A program made the translations under genes and the position numbers. This document shows, piece after piece, positions 1-8,664 of a DNA stretch of 31,193 nucleotides (position 1 is the stretch's first letter; each line of letters begins with the position of its first letter). Source of the stretch: CALFER01 sp964472395 (GTDB taxonomy: Bacteria; CSSED10-310; CALFER01); assembly GCA_964472395.1 (NCBI GenBank), contig CAYYMM010000048.1:1-31193 (forward strand). The letters are read 5' to 3'. Below the pieces are notes generated by a model. The model had not been told where the DNA came from. It saw only the letters and a list, made by a program, of their open reading frames with translations, and made no database searches.

Positions 1-1507
1 TGATCCGAGGAAGAATCCGCATGGTCAATCCGATATCCTTGAATTCGTATGATTTGACAACGGCTCCCGTGTCCGTCGTCTGCGAACTCGTCAGAAATGG
101 TCGCTCCTCACCTACAATGATCTCGGCTTCTTCATTGTCCAATGTCAGCAGATGAGGCGTGGAAAGGATATTGACGCCGCTCTGACCTTCCATTGCCCGA
201 GCCAGCGCCGCAAGATTGACGAATTCCTGTCCGCCAAAAGAGATGGTGCCTTTGGCGAGTCCGAGCGCGAGTCCGGAGGGGGCCGAGAGCGGATTCCGCG
301 AAACATCCTGAAGAGAACCGCTGTCCCCATCTATCGGCAGGTTTGTTCCTCCTAGTCCCCGATACTCCGAATCCGACAATGCATCAGTCAGACGCCATTC
401 GAGGCCGAGTTCACGCATGCGATCCGAACTCATTTCAACGATCAACCCCTCGACAAGAATCTGGCGGCGGGGCGTATCCAGATCGGCCAGAACCGCTTCG
501 ATTGCCTGATGCTCTTCGGGTGACGCGGTCACAATCAACGCATTCGTGCTCGGTTCAGGACTGATTGTGATCGTTACCTTCGGCGTCCTTCGGTCTTTAT
601 GGGCCGGTTCGTTCGGATCAGTTTCCGCCGCGGTATCGATCCGGTCGACCTGACTGTTGAGCGCCGCCGCGACTTTTACGGCATCGATATGCCTGAGATG
701 ATGCACTCGTATGGTGCCGCGATTGACAGCAAGAGGTTTGTCGAGCGCATCGAGAAGAGTACGGGTCGTGTCGAGCACATTCCGGGTGGCGTTGACCATG
801 AGGCAGTTGCTTCGGGTTTCCGCTATGAACACAGGGCGCTCACCCGATTTGACGTGTGACGCGTTGAAAAGCGCATTCAAGGCATCGGCGATCTGAGCGG
901 CTTCGGCATGGTCGAGACAGACCACCTGAAACGAGGTGTCTCCTCCGGCCGAATCCAGGCTGGTGACAATCGCGTCGATCCGGTTCACGTTCCTACGCGT
1001 ATCGGCGACAATCAGAGTCCGGCTCGGGATGTGAACCGCCACATGGCCCGCGCGCGTCAGGAGTGGCTGAACGAGTGCACGGATCTCCTCCGGATCCACT
1101 CGCTCTGTCCGGATGATCTTCGTGATGAAACTGTCCGCGTCCCCGCTTCGGACTCCCGCTTCGGAATCACCTTCTTGCTTAGCTCGCGTCGATGGGATGA
1201 TCTTGACGATGTTCCCCTCCGAAACCGCCGTGAATCCGTACACGTCCAGAACGGCATGAAAGACGGACGGAATCGCCTCTCGCGGGATCGATCGGGGCGA
1301 TGTGACCGTGATCTTTCCTGTTACGGCGGGATCGAGCACATAATTCTGGCCTGTCAGTTCGCTCACAACCTTGATGAAGGAGCGGATATCGATGTCCGAG
1401 AAATCCAGTGCAACGTCTTCTTGTGTCTGAGCGCGGACCGATGGATTCGAAAATGATCCGAGGAGAATAGCCAGCATCAGAAAAAGCGGGAGTTTAACGG
1501 ATTTCAT
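1..1507 (-). CDS. gspD: Type II secretion secretin GspD, N-terminal 502 residues (3' end beyond left edge)
   Basis: This is the outer-membrane secretin of a type II secretion system, the multimeric channel through which folded exoproteins leave the periplasm. I translated it from the ATG at 1507 on the minus strand; the frame is open to the window edge. Residues 1-26 form a signal peptide (MKSVKLPLFL start, cleavage near VRA-QT). N0 lies at about 31-105 (DVALDFSDIDIRSF), followed by three KH-like N1-N3 repeats at about 125-345 (each with a TLIV/CLMV/ALIV-type strand). The secretin core starts near 350 (RRQILVEGLIVEM) and the visible part ends in the typical KDIGLTMRILPRI block. The start overlaps the end of gspC by 14 bp, so the two are probably translationally coupled. 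A type IV pilus secretin (PilQ) is less likely because gspC is adjacent and the N0-N3 order fits GspD. Confidence 0.93.
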   Translation of the reverse strand, partial: MKSVKLPLFLMLAILLGSFSNPSVRAQTQEDVALDFSDIDIRSFIKVVSELTGQNYVLDPAVTGKITVTSPRSIPREAIPSVFHAVLDVYGFTAVSEGNIVKIIPSTRAKQEGDSEAGVRSGDADSFITKIIRTERVDPEEIRALVQPLLTRAGHVAVHIPSRTLIVADTRRNVNRIDAIVTSLDSAGGDTSFQVVCLDHAEAAQIADALNALFNASHVKSGERPVFIAETRSNCLMVNATRNVLDTTRTLLDALDKPLAVNRGTIRVHHLRHIDAVKVAAALNSQVDRIDTAAETDPNEPAHKDRRTPKVTITISPEPSTNALIVTASPEEHQAIEAVLADLDTPRRQILVEGLIVEMSSDRMRELGLEWRLTDALSDSEYRGLGGTNLPIDGDSGSLQDVSRNPLSAPSGLALGLAKGTISFGGQEFVNLAALARAMEGQSGVNILSTPHLLTLDNEEAEIIVGEERPFLTSSQTTDTGAVVKSYEFKDIGLTMRILPRI

Positions 1508-2312
1508 ATTGCATCTGCACATCGTGTTGATTTCTCCTGAGACTCACGGTCAATCGAGTGGCATGGGATGCCTCCCCGAGCACCCGGTGCAGATCTTCAA
1601 TCGTCCGGATTGCCTGCCCGTTGATCGTGGTGATCATATCGTTCAACTCAAAACCGAGAGACGGGAAGAAGCCGCGGGGTTTCATGGATGTGATCCGATA
1701 TCCTGCCGGCTCCCCGTGCGCATCTCTTACCGGCGCAAACGAAATCTCCTGACCCAGGCGGTCAACCCGGGATAGGATGTCCGTCAATCGCGTCCGCTCG
1801 ATCAGGTTCTTGGCGGATCGGGACGGACTGCTCTCCGGTGAATCTCCCGGTGCACCGAGTGTCAGCATTTCACGGTTTGTTCCATCGAAAAGCACCAGTT
1901 CACTCCTCGAAATGCGTTCGACTTTACCGGGACCTACCGGATCACCAGGGTGGAGAATCACTTCCTTCGATGAACTGAGATCAACGACGATGGCGATTTC
2001 TCCGGCGACCGTTCCCTTGAGTTCAACACCGAAGTGACGACTGATTGATGAAGGTTCACGGTTTTCACTGACAGGTGAGGTCTCTGGCCGGGTCGTGGAA
2101 CCAAACAGCATTCCGGCATTCGATTCGACTCGTATAGCATGATTCAGCCCTGTGACCGGAATGGGTGAATCCGTGTCAGCCACTTCCTGAGACAACATCA
2201 CCTGCAATGTTCGGATGGTCGTATAAACTGTCGCGCAAACCAGAAAAATCATCAGAGAATTCGAGCAGATTCGACGGAAGATCATATCTTCGAAACGTAT
2301 CGAAGAATCCAT
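1494..2312 (-). CDS. gspC: Type II secretion inner-membrane protein GspC
   Basis: This 272-residue bitopic protein links the inner-membrane platform to the secretin. One membrane helix lies at about 18-37 (LMIFLVCATVYTTI), followed by a variable periplasmic linker. The homology region at about 92-150 (FGVELKGTVAGE, then HPGDPVGPGKVERI) binds the N0 domain of GspD in characterised systems. A C-terminal PDZ domain lies at about 190-272 (GYRITSMKPRGFFPSLG, then NDMITTINGQAI). The PDZ form, rather than a coiled coil, is the common type. The stop lies inside the start of gspD. No strong Shine-Dalgarno precedes the ATG at 2312, and an ATG nine codons in is an alternative. The gene begins only about 33 bp after the terminator of the upstream protease gene on the same strand, so its own promoter is not obvious. 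Confidence 0.88.
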   Translation of the reverse strand: MDSSIRFEDMIFRRICSNSLMIFLVCATVYTTIRTLQVMLSQEVADTDSPIPVTGLNHAIRVESNAGMLFGSTTRPETSPVSENREPSSISRHFGVELKGTVAGEIAIVVDLSSSKEVILHPGDPVGPGKVERISRSELVLFDGTNREMLTLGAPGDSPESSPSRSAKNLIERTRLTDILSRVDRLGQEISFAPVRDAHGEPAGYRITSMKPRGFFPSLGFELNDMITTINGQAIRTIEDLHRVLGEASHATRLTVSLRRNQHDVQMQYEIR

Positions 2313-2344
2313 CCGGATGCAAGGCGACCGTGAGATTGACAGAC

Positions 2345-2370
2345 AAAAAGGCGCTCCGTGGGAGCGCCTT
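2345..2370 (-). terminator. Rho-independent terminator after the secreted protease gene
   Basis: On the minus strand a perfect 10-bp stem (AAGGCGCTCC / GGAGCGCCTT) closes a 3-nt CAC loop and is followed by a short U run. It begins 34 bp after the protease stop codon and lies before gspC, so it should end or attenuate protease transcription before the secretion genes. Confidence 0.85.
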
Positions 2371-2404
2371 CATCTTTGTTTCGTGCTGTCGAGTCGCTGA
2401 TCGA

Positions 2405-5400
2405 TTAGTCGGCGTATCCGAACGAGCAGGAATCCATGTCGATCAGATCATAGGTTCCGGCATGGAACATCGCGAGCCAGAATGTGATCCCCTCGGCTGA
2501 TCCTGTGACCTGTGGCCAGATAAAATCGAATATGGTCCGGGAAATGCACTGGCACGGGGGAAGTGTCATGAACTCGAAATCGAGATCCTGTGACCAGCTC
2601 GGATAGAACCAATACTGGCCGTAGACATCGAGCAGAACATAGAAATCGATATCGAGTCCTGCGTTATTCCCGTTGCACAGATCGGCAATGAAAAGGAAGT
2701 GATCTCCGCCATGGAAGTTCGAGCCGCTCAGTTGACACGTGAGTGATGTTTCGGGACATCCAGTCGGTGTCGGAGTGGGAACGCCCATCGTCGGAGTCGC
2801 AGTCGGAATCTCGATGGTAGGTGTAGGCGTCGGTGTAAAACTCGGATTCGATGTCGGAGTGATGGTGGGCGGAGATGTTGGGTTCGACGTGGGTGTCGGC
2901 GAAGGCGTGTATGTGCGGGTCGGCGTTGAAGTTGGCGTAGACGTCCGGGTCGGTGTGACAGACGGAGTGGCTGTCCGGGTTGGAGTGATCGTCGGCGTGC
3001 GTGTCGGCGTGAACGTTGCCATGCCGGTCGGTGTGATCGTGGGTGTAAACGTCGGTGGTCCCGGAGTCTCTGTCGGTGGCGGCGGCGTCGGTGTGTTGAC
3101 CGGTCCGCTGCTCTCCGCCCAGATCTCGATGTCGTCGATATTCCAACCGCAATATACAACCGAACTGTCTGTTGTGCCCATGGTCCATCTCAGATACAGG
3201 GTTGGCGCATTGTCGGCAACGGCCGAAATGTCGTATGTGAGCGGTATCCAGGCGTTGTCATTAAGGTTGCTACCAGTGTGTGACCAGATTGTCGTCCAAG
3301 TCGAACCATCATTCGATACACGGAAATAGGCATGATCAAAGGAGGCACTCTCGACGCCCAGCCATCGCATGAACCTGACTTCCACGTTCGTCAGAGAGGC
3401 GCAGTCGATCGCGAGAGTCGTGAGATGTTTCTCGGACATACTGTTGGTGTAGGAACCATTGAGATTGTACCCGTAGACATTGACGCCCGTGTATCCGTTG
3501 TTCGGGTCGCCACCGCTTCCGGTCGGATCGCCGAATGCCCAGGACGGTTCCGCAACCCAGCCCGGATCCACATCGAGCGGCCAGTAATAACGTCGAGCGA
3601 ATAGGGACGAGGTCACATCCGCTGTGAACGTATCCGTTGTCGTATATCCCTCCGCGGTCATTTCAAGAGTGAATGTGACGAGGGTGTGATCCGGGATGGA
3701 TGGCGACGCCGTCACCGTGAAGTATGGCGACAGGCACGACGCGCTGGAGGCTGGAGCAATATCCGGCCATGCGGCCTGGTTATCGTCGATCGTGATATAA
3801 GTCGGATTGTCGGACGACAGCGTGGCGCTCACCATGTTCGCCGTTCCCGAGCCCTGATTGGCCAGCTCGACGATGAACTGGGCGGTTTCCCCGGGGTCCA
3901 GTACGCCATCGGCGTCCCCTCTCAGAGGATCGAGAATGACGAGCGAGTCGAACGAAAGTTCAGGCGCAACAACTTGTTCCGTGAAATAGGTCGTGCCCGA
4001 GGCCGAGCCCGAGGTCCACACCAGAGCGAACGGGATTGATTCTCCGTCGGCTGCTTCACCGCTGACAGAGAACTGATATGCGGTCAGACTCGACCCGACG
4101 GCGCTCTGCGCGATGTCCGGATAACTCGATGCGTTGACGAGCATGGTCACGTGCGGATTGGTTGTCGAAAGGACTGCCGAGACTCCTGTGGCATCTGTAC
4201 CGAGGTTGGCCAGCGTGATCGTCGTCAGAATCGTTTCTCCGCTGTTGATCTCGCCGTTGTTGTTGCCGACCGAGTCATCGATGAGATGGCTGTGGTACGA
4301 CAAATTGGGTTCGTTGCAGGGGGCTTCATACGAAATCATCACATCGTCGATATTCCATCCGGAGCCGACCACTGAACCATCGGAGGTGCCCATCGTCCAT
4401 CGCAGATAGACGGTTGCCTGCCCGTCCGCAATGCCCGCAATATCAAAAGTCTGAGGAACCCATGCGGTGTCCTGGAATGTGGAGCCGGTGTGATTCCAAA
4501 GGGTGGTCCATGTCGATCCATCGGTCGAAATCGACAGGCGGGCGTGGTCGTAGGATGCACTCTCAAGCCCCAGCCATCGATAATAGGACAACATACAATT
4601 CTGGGCACTGGAGCAGTTGATCGCGGATGTCGTCACGTGATACTCCGGCATGTTGTTTTCATAGGCCCCATTGAGATTGTAGCCCACTACGTTCGGACCG
4701 GTGTATCCCGCGGCTGGATCGCCGCCCAAACCTGTCGGTTGCCCGTACGCCCACAGCCCTCCCGAATACGTCCAACCGGGATCGACACTCATATCTTCAT
4801 TGAGTAACTCATACAGGGCGAGCGTCGTGAAGGTATAGTACGCGCCGGCATTGTCATCCGTCACCATATTGCCTGCCGGATCCATGCTCGTAACGCTGAA
4901 AACATAGTCCGTACACGGTATCAGACTCGTCAACTCCACCACGTGACTGAGCACATCCGTCGAGTCCGATTCCTGCATCGAAAGAGATCCCGGACCATAA
5001 TCGACCATGCTGTCCGCTGCTTCGTTCGTGTCCCATGTGATCGTCGCAGATGTCGAGGTCTTGAATGCAACGAGAACATTGGAAATGATCGGCGCGACAC
5101 AATCGATGGCTGCCGTATCGGTGTTGGGGACGTTAATCCCGCCTTGTCCGTCATCGGCATCGATGTACAGAACGGTGAGGGTGTCTCCATCGGCCACACG
5201 AACCTGGCCTGCACCGGGAGCACCGGTCGTCAAAGTGATCGACCCGTTGAAGATTCCTGAGTCGGCAGCGATCTCGGTGAGCGTCACAACTTCACCGGTC
5301 GGATCGGTCACGCTCGTTACGGTCACGGTCTGTGTTCCCAGATTGGCCAGATCGGCATCGGATACCATGATGTCGACCTCGCTCGTGCAATTGTACTGTA

Positions 5401-7495
5401 TCCCCGAGAAAGCGACTGTTCCATCCGAAAAGTTGAGTGAACCGGTCGCTACGAGTGCATAGCTCTGAGGACCCTGTGGAACATTGTATCCCGTTACCGT
5501 GATGATGTATCCGCCGACTTCCGGATTGTCGATCTGAACGCATTCGACATTGTTCAGCCGATCCGCTGTTCCACCGGGAACCGAGTGTCCGCTGCTGTAG
5601 ACATTTCCCAGATAGGTCTGGCCGTTTCCGGTAACGGTCAGATCGAGATCGTTGACGAGATTCACGCTAGCGCTCGGCGTCGACGGAAAATCGGTCCAGA
5701 CCAGTGTGACTTCAAGAGGTTCCGTCGGGTCGGATACCGAGACGAAGTACTGAATCGATTCTCGCGTGATCCCGGTCTGATTCTCCTGCACATACAGCTT
5801 CCGGGAGTCTCCGCTGAAAAACAGTGAAGAATCCAGTGTTACTCGACCCCATCCCTGACCCATGCTCGGCATATCGGCATGACCGCTGCCGGAATCCGCC
5901 GTGTAGCTTCCGGTCATGTTGATGCCGGAATTGATCAGGATTGCCTTGACGAGCGCGCCGGTCGGCTCGAATACAAACCCGGGATCCGCCATGCCGAGGG
6001 GGTAGAATCCCTGCATGAAGTAATCCCGGACAAGCGCGGCGGCTCCGGCCACTCCGGGCGTCGCCATGCTCGTTCCACTGCTCGTTCGCGTCGAGCAGTT
6101 GAAGGTCGTCGAATTGTAATCGCTGGCCGCCGAATTGATGTTTCCTCCGGGCATGGTGATGTCGGGTTTCCGACGACCGTCATCGGTCGGTCCATGACCC
6201 GAAAAATACATGTTGTTCTCAGGATTGGCGGCACCGTTCTCCGTCGCCCCGACCGTCACGACGTTCTTCGAAGTTCCGGGAGCCCGGATGGTGTCAGCCG
6301 AAGCGCCTTCGTTTCCTGCCGCATAGACGGCCAGATAGTTCGGATGATCCCAATGAAACTGATCCATCTCCTGGCAATCATCATGATACACTCCCGGATT
6401 GGACGGCCAGCCCCAGCTGTTCGAATGGATGCGTGCGCCGACTTGGAAGGCGTCGAGATGAGCCTGATATTCGTTATCCGGAGGATAGACGTCGCTGCTG
6501 TCGCCGTAATCCTGAATGACCAGTTTCGCAAGAATGGCGATACCGTCGCCGTTGTCATGAGATCCGACTGACGCGAAGTTGTCGCCGGCAATGGTTCCGG
6601 CCGTATGCGTCCCGTGTCCCTGGGTGTCATAGCCGCTCGCATAGCCGCTCGGCCCCTGGTACGCAATGATCTTTCTTTGATTGTAGTTTGGGGTGCCGGT
6701 CGACGGGATCAGTCCCTGAGAGGCATCGTAGAAGAAACACATGTCCGCATCGGCTCCGGTATCCATGACCGCAACGATCTGTCCGGCACCCATGATACCA
6801 TGATCATACAGCGGAGTGGCTCCCCCGCCTCCAACACCGCTCTGGCAGAGCCAGTAGGTCGCATCATTGCACAGATCATAATCAGGATAGTCCTGAATCC
6901 ACTGCACTTCGCTCAGAAACGCGAGTTGTCGAACGGTCTGATAATCCGAAACGACAGGGATTAGAGCCGTCAGCCTTCGATAGTGGGGATTCTCATCCCG
7001 GCTCAGAATCTGTCCACCAGCGCCCGTAATTATCGTTTCCGCGTTCTCGAACGGTTCGGTGCCATGAATGGTCAACCGCACCTTGCGAAACTGCGGATCT
7101 TTCTGAGTAAAGATACCGAAATCCACCTTCAAAATCGGTTGGTAGGGGCCGATAAAATCGATGCCGCGGAAGGTTTCGATCGCATTGCGCTGATCGCTGG
7201 AAAGGCGCACAAGATACGCATTATTCGGGATGTAGTACACGATCTCCCCGACCCTGTCGGAAAGTCGTGCGCGGTCATCATCCGTGATCCTGTGCTCGAA
7301 GTGAACCAGATAGAACCCATCACCCCGGTCCGCGGTGATCCACTCGGCGGGAATATCCACGAACCCAACTCCCGCGTTTATCACAGCGTTCTTAAACAGC
7401 ATGTTTGCGGGATCCTGGCGCGGCTCAACTGCCAATAGATTCTGCGAAACGAAGAGCATGACCAGACATACAATCGTAACCAGACTCTTGCTCAT
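2405..7495 (-). CDS. Large secreted subtilisin-like (S8, KP-43-like) multidomain serine protease
   Basis: This 1696-residue exoprotein starts with a signal peptide (MSKSLVTIVCLVMLFVSQNL). The S8 catalytic triad is complete: Asp245 in MDTG, His294 in GHGTHTAG and Ser476 in GTSMATP, with oxyanion Asn395 in AAGNEG. A jelly-roll segment containing VNLVNDLDL follows, which with the active-site motifs points to the KP-43-like subfamily. Next come an Ig-like segment, an Fn3-like segment, a MAM/immune-inhibitor-like module (about 907-1056), two CARDB-like domains (about 1060-1295), a second copy of the module (about 1312-1460), a Pro/Thr-rich linker (about 1462-1580) and a 115-residue C-terminal domain I do not recognise (LLDVYGQYWFYPSW). 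A perfect Shine-Dalgarno (AGGAGGT at 7507-7501) sets the start. Its place directly upstream of gspC-gspD on the same strand makes it a plausible type II secretion substrate (inference). Confidence 0.92.
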   Translation of the reverse strand: MSKSLVTIVCLVMLFVSQNLLAVEPRQDPANMLFKNAVINAGVGFVDIPAEWITADRGDGFYLVHFEHRITDDDRARLSDRVGEIVYYIPNNAYLVRLSSDQRNAIETFRGIDFIGPYQPILKVDFGIFTQKDPQFRKVRLTIHGTEPFENAETIITGAGGQILSRDENPHYRRLTALIPVVSDYQTVRQLAFLSEVQWIQDYPDYDLCNDATYWLCQSGVGGGGATPLYDHGIMGAGQIVAVMDTGADADMCFFYDASQGLIPSTGTPNYNQRKIIAYQGPSGYASGYDTQGHGTHTAGTIAGDNFASVGSHDNGDGIAILAKLVIQDYGDSSDVYPPDNEYQAHLDAFQVGARIHSNSWGWPSNPGVYHDDCQEMDQFHWDHPNYLAVYAAGNEGASADTIRAPGTSKNVVTVGATENGAANPENNMYFSGHGPTDDGRRKPDITMPGGNINSAASDYNSTTFNCSTRTSSGTSMATPGVAGAAALVRDYFMQGFYPLGMADPGFVFEPTGALVKAILINSGINMTGSYTADSGSGHADMPSMGQGWGRVTLDSSLFFSGDSRKLYVQENQTGITRESIQYFVSVSDPTEPLEVTLVWTDFPSTPSASVNLVNDLDLTVTGNGQTYLGNVYSSGHSVPGGTADRLNNVECVQIDNPEVGGYIITVTGYNVPQGPQSYALVATGSLNFSDGTVAFSGIQYNCTSEVDIMVSDADLANLGTQTVTVTSVTDPTGEVVTLTEIAADSGIFNGSITLTTGAPGAGQVRVADGDTLTVLYIDADDGQGGINVPNTDTAAIDCVAPIISNVLVAFKTSTSATITWDTNEAADSMVDYGPGSLSMQESDSTDVLSHVVELTSLIPCTDYVFSVTSMDPAGNMVTDDNAGAYYTFTTLALYELLNEDMSVDPGWTYSGGLWAYGQPTGLGGDPAAGYTGPNVVGYNLNGAYENNMPEYHVTTSAINCSSAQNCMLSYYRWLGLESASYDHARLSISTDGSTWTTLWNHTGSTFQDTAWVPQTFDIAGIADGQATVYLRWTMGTSDGSVVGSGWNIDDVMISYEAPCNEPNLSYHSHLIDDSVGNNNGEINSGETILTTITLANLGTDATGVSAVLSTTNPHVTMLVNASSYPDIAQSAVGSSLTAYQFSVSGEAADGESIPFALVWTSGSASGTTYFTEQVVAPELSFDSLVILDPLRGDADGVLDPGETAQFIVELANQGSGTANMVSATLSSDNPTYITIDDNQAAWPDIAPASSASCLSPYFTVTASPSIPDHTLVTFTLEMTAEGYTTTDTFTADVTSSLFARRYYWPLDVDPGWVAEPSWAFGDPTGSGGDPNNGYTGVNVYGYNLNGSYTNSMSEKHLTTLAIDCASLTNVEVRFMRWLGVESASFDHAYFRVSNDGSTWTTIWSHTGSNLNDNAWIPLTYDISAVADNAPTLYLRWTMGTTDSSVVYCGWNIDDIEIWAESSGPVNTPTPPPPTETPGPPTFTPTITPTGMATFTPTRTPTITPTRTATPSVTPTRTSTPTSTPTRTYTPSPTPTSNPTSPPTITPTSNPSFTPTPTPTIEIPTATPTMGVPTPTPTGCPETSLTCQLSGSNFHGGDHFLFIADLCNGNNAGLDIDFYVLLDVYGQYWFYPSWSQDLDFEFMTLPPCQCISRTIFDFIWPQVTGSAEGITFWLAMFHAGTYDLIDMDSCSFGYAD
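2755..3110 (-). repeat. Low-complexity Pro/Thr-rich linker inside the secreted protease
   Basis: About 118 codons read on the minus strand as repeats of TPT, RTPT, TPTPT and SNPT units. It joins the adhesive modules to the small C-terminal domain and resembles extended linkers of secreted enzymes. Because the period is a multiple of three, several other frames stay open here by chance; these are not genes. Confidence 0.9.
3115..3560 (-). repeat. Second copy of a duplicated MAM-like module (protease residues ~1312-1460)
   Basis: The encoded module begins near WAFGDPTG, contains GYTGVNVYGYNLNGSY and FMRWLGVESASFDHA, and ends at CGWNIDDIEI. It closely matches the module at 4327-4775, including the GSTWTT and YLRWTMGT motifs. 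This is an intragenic tandem-type duplication separated by two CARDB-like domains. Confidence 0.85.
4327..4775 (-). repeat. First copy of a duplicated MAM-like module (protease residues ~907-1056)
   Basis: The encoded module begins near WAYGQPTG, contains GYTGPNVVGYNLNGAY and YYRWLGLESASYDHA, and ends at SGWNIDDVMI. It is the partner of the copy at 3115-3560. The fold is probably a concanavalin-like or MAM-like carbohydrate- or protein-binding beta sandwich (inference). Confidence 0.85.
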
Positions 7496-7561
7496 ATCCG
7501 ACCTCCTGAAATTCCAAGGATGTTAACGATCGTCAGCGGATAAGACGAAACACTGGGAGTT

Positions 7562-7590
7562 AGTATACTGATTCCATGATTCCTTTCCAA
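7562..7590 (-). promoter_or_regulatory. Sigma-70-type promoter of the secreted protease gene
   Basis: On the minus strand TTGGAA (7590-7585) and TATACT (7567-7562) are separated by exactly 17 bp. Transcription would start near 7555, giving a leader of about 60 nt before the strong AGGAGGT ribosome site of the protease gene. Confidence 0.7.
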
Positions 7591-7657
7591 TCACGGGTAA
7601 CTGTCCAGTTTATGACCGGTGTCGATTCAAACAATACTGGGATCTGAGCGATGGCGA

Positions 7658-8548
7658 TCAGACGGTGATGCGCGTCGTTTGTGTCTCGGGGTTGCTTTTC
7701 GATTCCAGCAGGTCAAGCAATTCCTGGGCTGTCTGGATTCGATCCTCACGTTCCTTCCGGAGGAGTTTCATGATGATCGATCCGAAGTGCTTCGAGATAT
7801 CTGGACTGATCTCATGCGGTCCCGGGGCTTCCAGATGCAGATGGGCATTGACGACCGCGACGATGTTGTCCGCGCGGAAGGGGTTGACGCCTGTCGCGAG
7901 TTCGTAGACGACGACTCCAAGTGAGTAGAGATCGGATCGGGGATCAAGTTCATCCTGTGTAAGAAACTGTTCCGGTGAAGCGTAAACACAGGTTCCGATG
8001 AATGTGCCAGTTGTCGTCACCTTCGTGCTCACTTCCGGAAGACGTGCGATGCCGAGATCCGTGAGTACGACACGCCGGGAGGGAGTCAGGATGAGATTGG
8101 CCGGTTTTACATCACGATGCACGATACTCAGTGCATGGATGTCACGGAGAGCATTTGCGAGTTGCCGTGTGATCGGGATCAGGAGTGACTCGGCGATCGG
8201 CCCTTTGGAAGCAAGCACTTGTTTCAGAGACTGGCCCTGGAGGTATTCCATGAGGATGGCGAGGGTGGTCTGTCCGAATACTTCGCATCTCTCGACCCCG
8301 TAGATCGACACGACGTTCCGGGATCGCACGCGAATGCCGATCTCAACTTCCCGTTTCAGGCGTTGAATGATCGTATGGGCTCCCAGCAACTCGGGATGAA
8401 TGATCTTGACCGCAATATCAGCGCCGATCGGAAGATCCCGTAGAGGTTTGATCAGTTTGGCTCGATACACCGTGCCGCAACTGCCTTTGCCTTTGATCTC
8501 ACCCAGTTCAAAACTGCCCGATTGCGTTGTAATTCCCCGCTGAGTCAT
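7658..8548 (-). CDS. Soluble eukaryotic-type Ser/Thr protein kinase
   Basis: This 296-residue protein is almost entirely a Hanks-type kinase domain. Visible elements are the glycine loop GKGSCGTVY (20-28), Lys48 in IAVKII, the alpha-C glutamate in KREVEI, the catalytic loop HRDVKPANL (144-152, Asp146, Asn151), DLG (164-166) in place of the usual DFG, and the activation segment ending GTCVYASPEQ (SPE for APE). The threonine-rich activation loop TKVTTTGTF fits autophosphorylation. There is no membrane helix, PASTA or other sensor domain, so the protein should be cytoplasmic and take its signal from a partner. AAGGAG lies about 10 nt before the ATG. It is divergent from the AI-2E gene and I cannot name its substrate. 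Confidence 0.92.
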   Translation of the reverse strand: MTQRGITTQSGSFELGEIKGKGSCGTVYRAKLIKPLRDLPIGADIAVKIIHPELLGAHTIIQRLKREVEIGIRVRSRNVVSIYGVERCEVFGQTTLAILMEYLQGQSLKQVLASKGPIAESLLIPITRQLANALRDIHALSIVHRDVKPANLILTPSRRVVLTDLGIARLPEVSTKVTTTGTFIGTCVYASPEQFLTQDELDPRSDLYSLGVVVYELATGVNPFRADNIVAVVNAHLHLEAPGPHEISPDISKHFGSIIMKLLRKEREDRIQTAQELLDLLESKSNPETQTTRITV

Positions 8549-8664
8549 CGATCCGGCACTCCTTCAAGCGAAGGTTTACCATAGAATCCCTAAAAACGAA
8601 ACTACCGAAGCGCAATCATGCCGCAAGGCTTGAATTTGACCGTTCCGGATGCTACAAGGGAAGT

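Noticed and set aside
908..1456. 182-codon plus-strand open frame
   Set aside because: It lies antisense to gspD, whose translation shows clear N0-N2 domains.
2755..3110. Possible CRISPR or tandem repeat array
   Set aside because: The short irregular repeats have no constant spacers and are explained by codon repeats for the Pro/Thr linker.
2664..3188. Two long minus-strand open frames (174 and 143 codons) inside the protease gene
   Set aside because: They are out-of-frame readings of the Pro/Thr repeat, giving His/Arg/Asp-rich low-complexity products, while the real frame has a full multidomain protein.
2739..3329. 196-codon plus-strand open frame rich in Val and Gly
   Set aside because: It is the antisense of the Pro/Thr linker; the triplet-periodic repeat keeps several frames open. 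It has no ribosome site and no domain.
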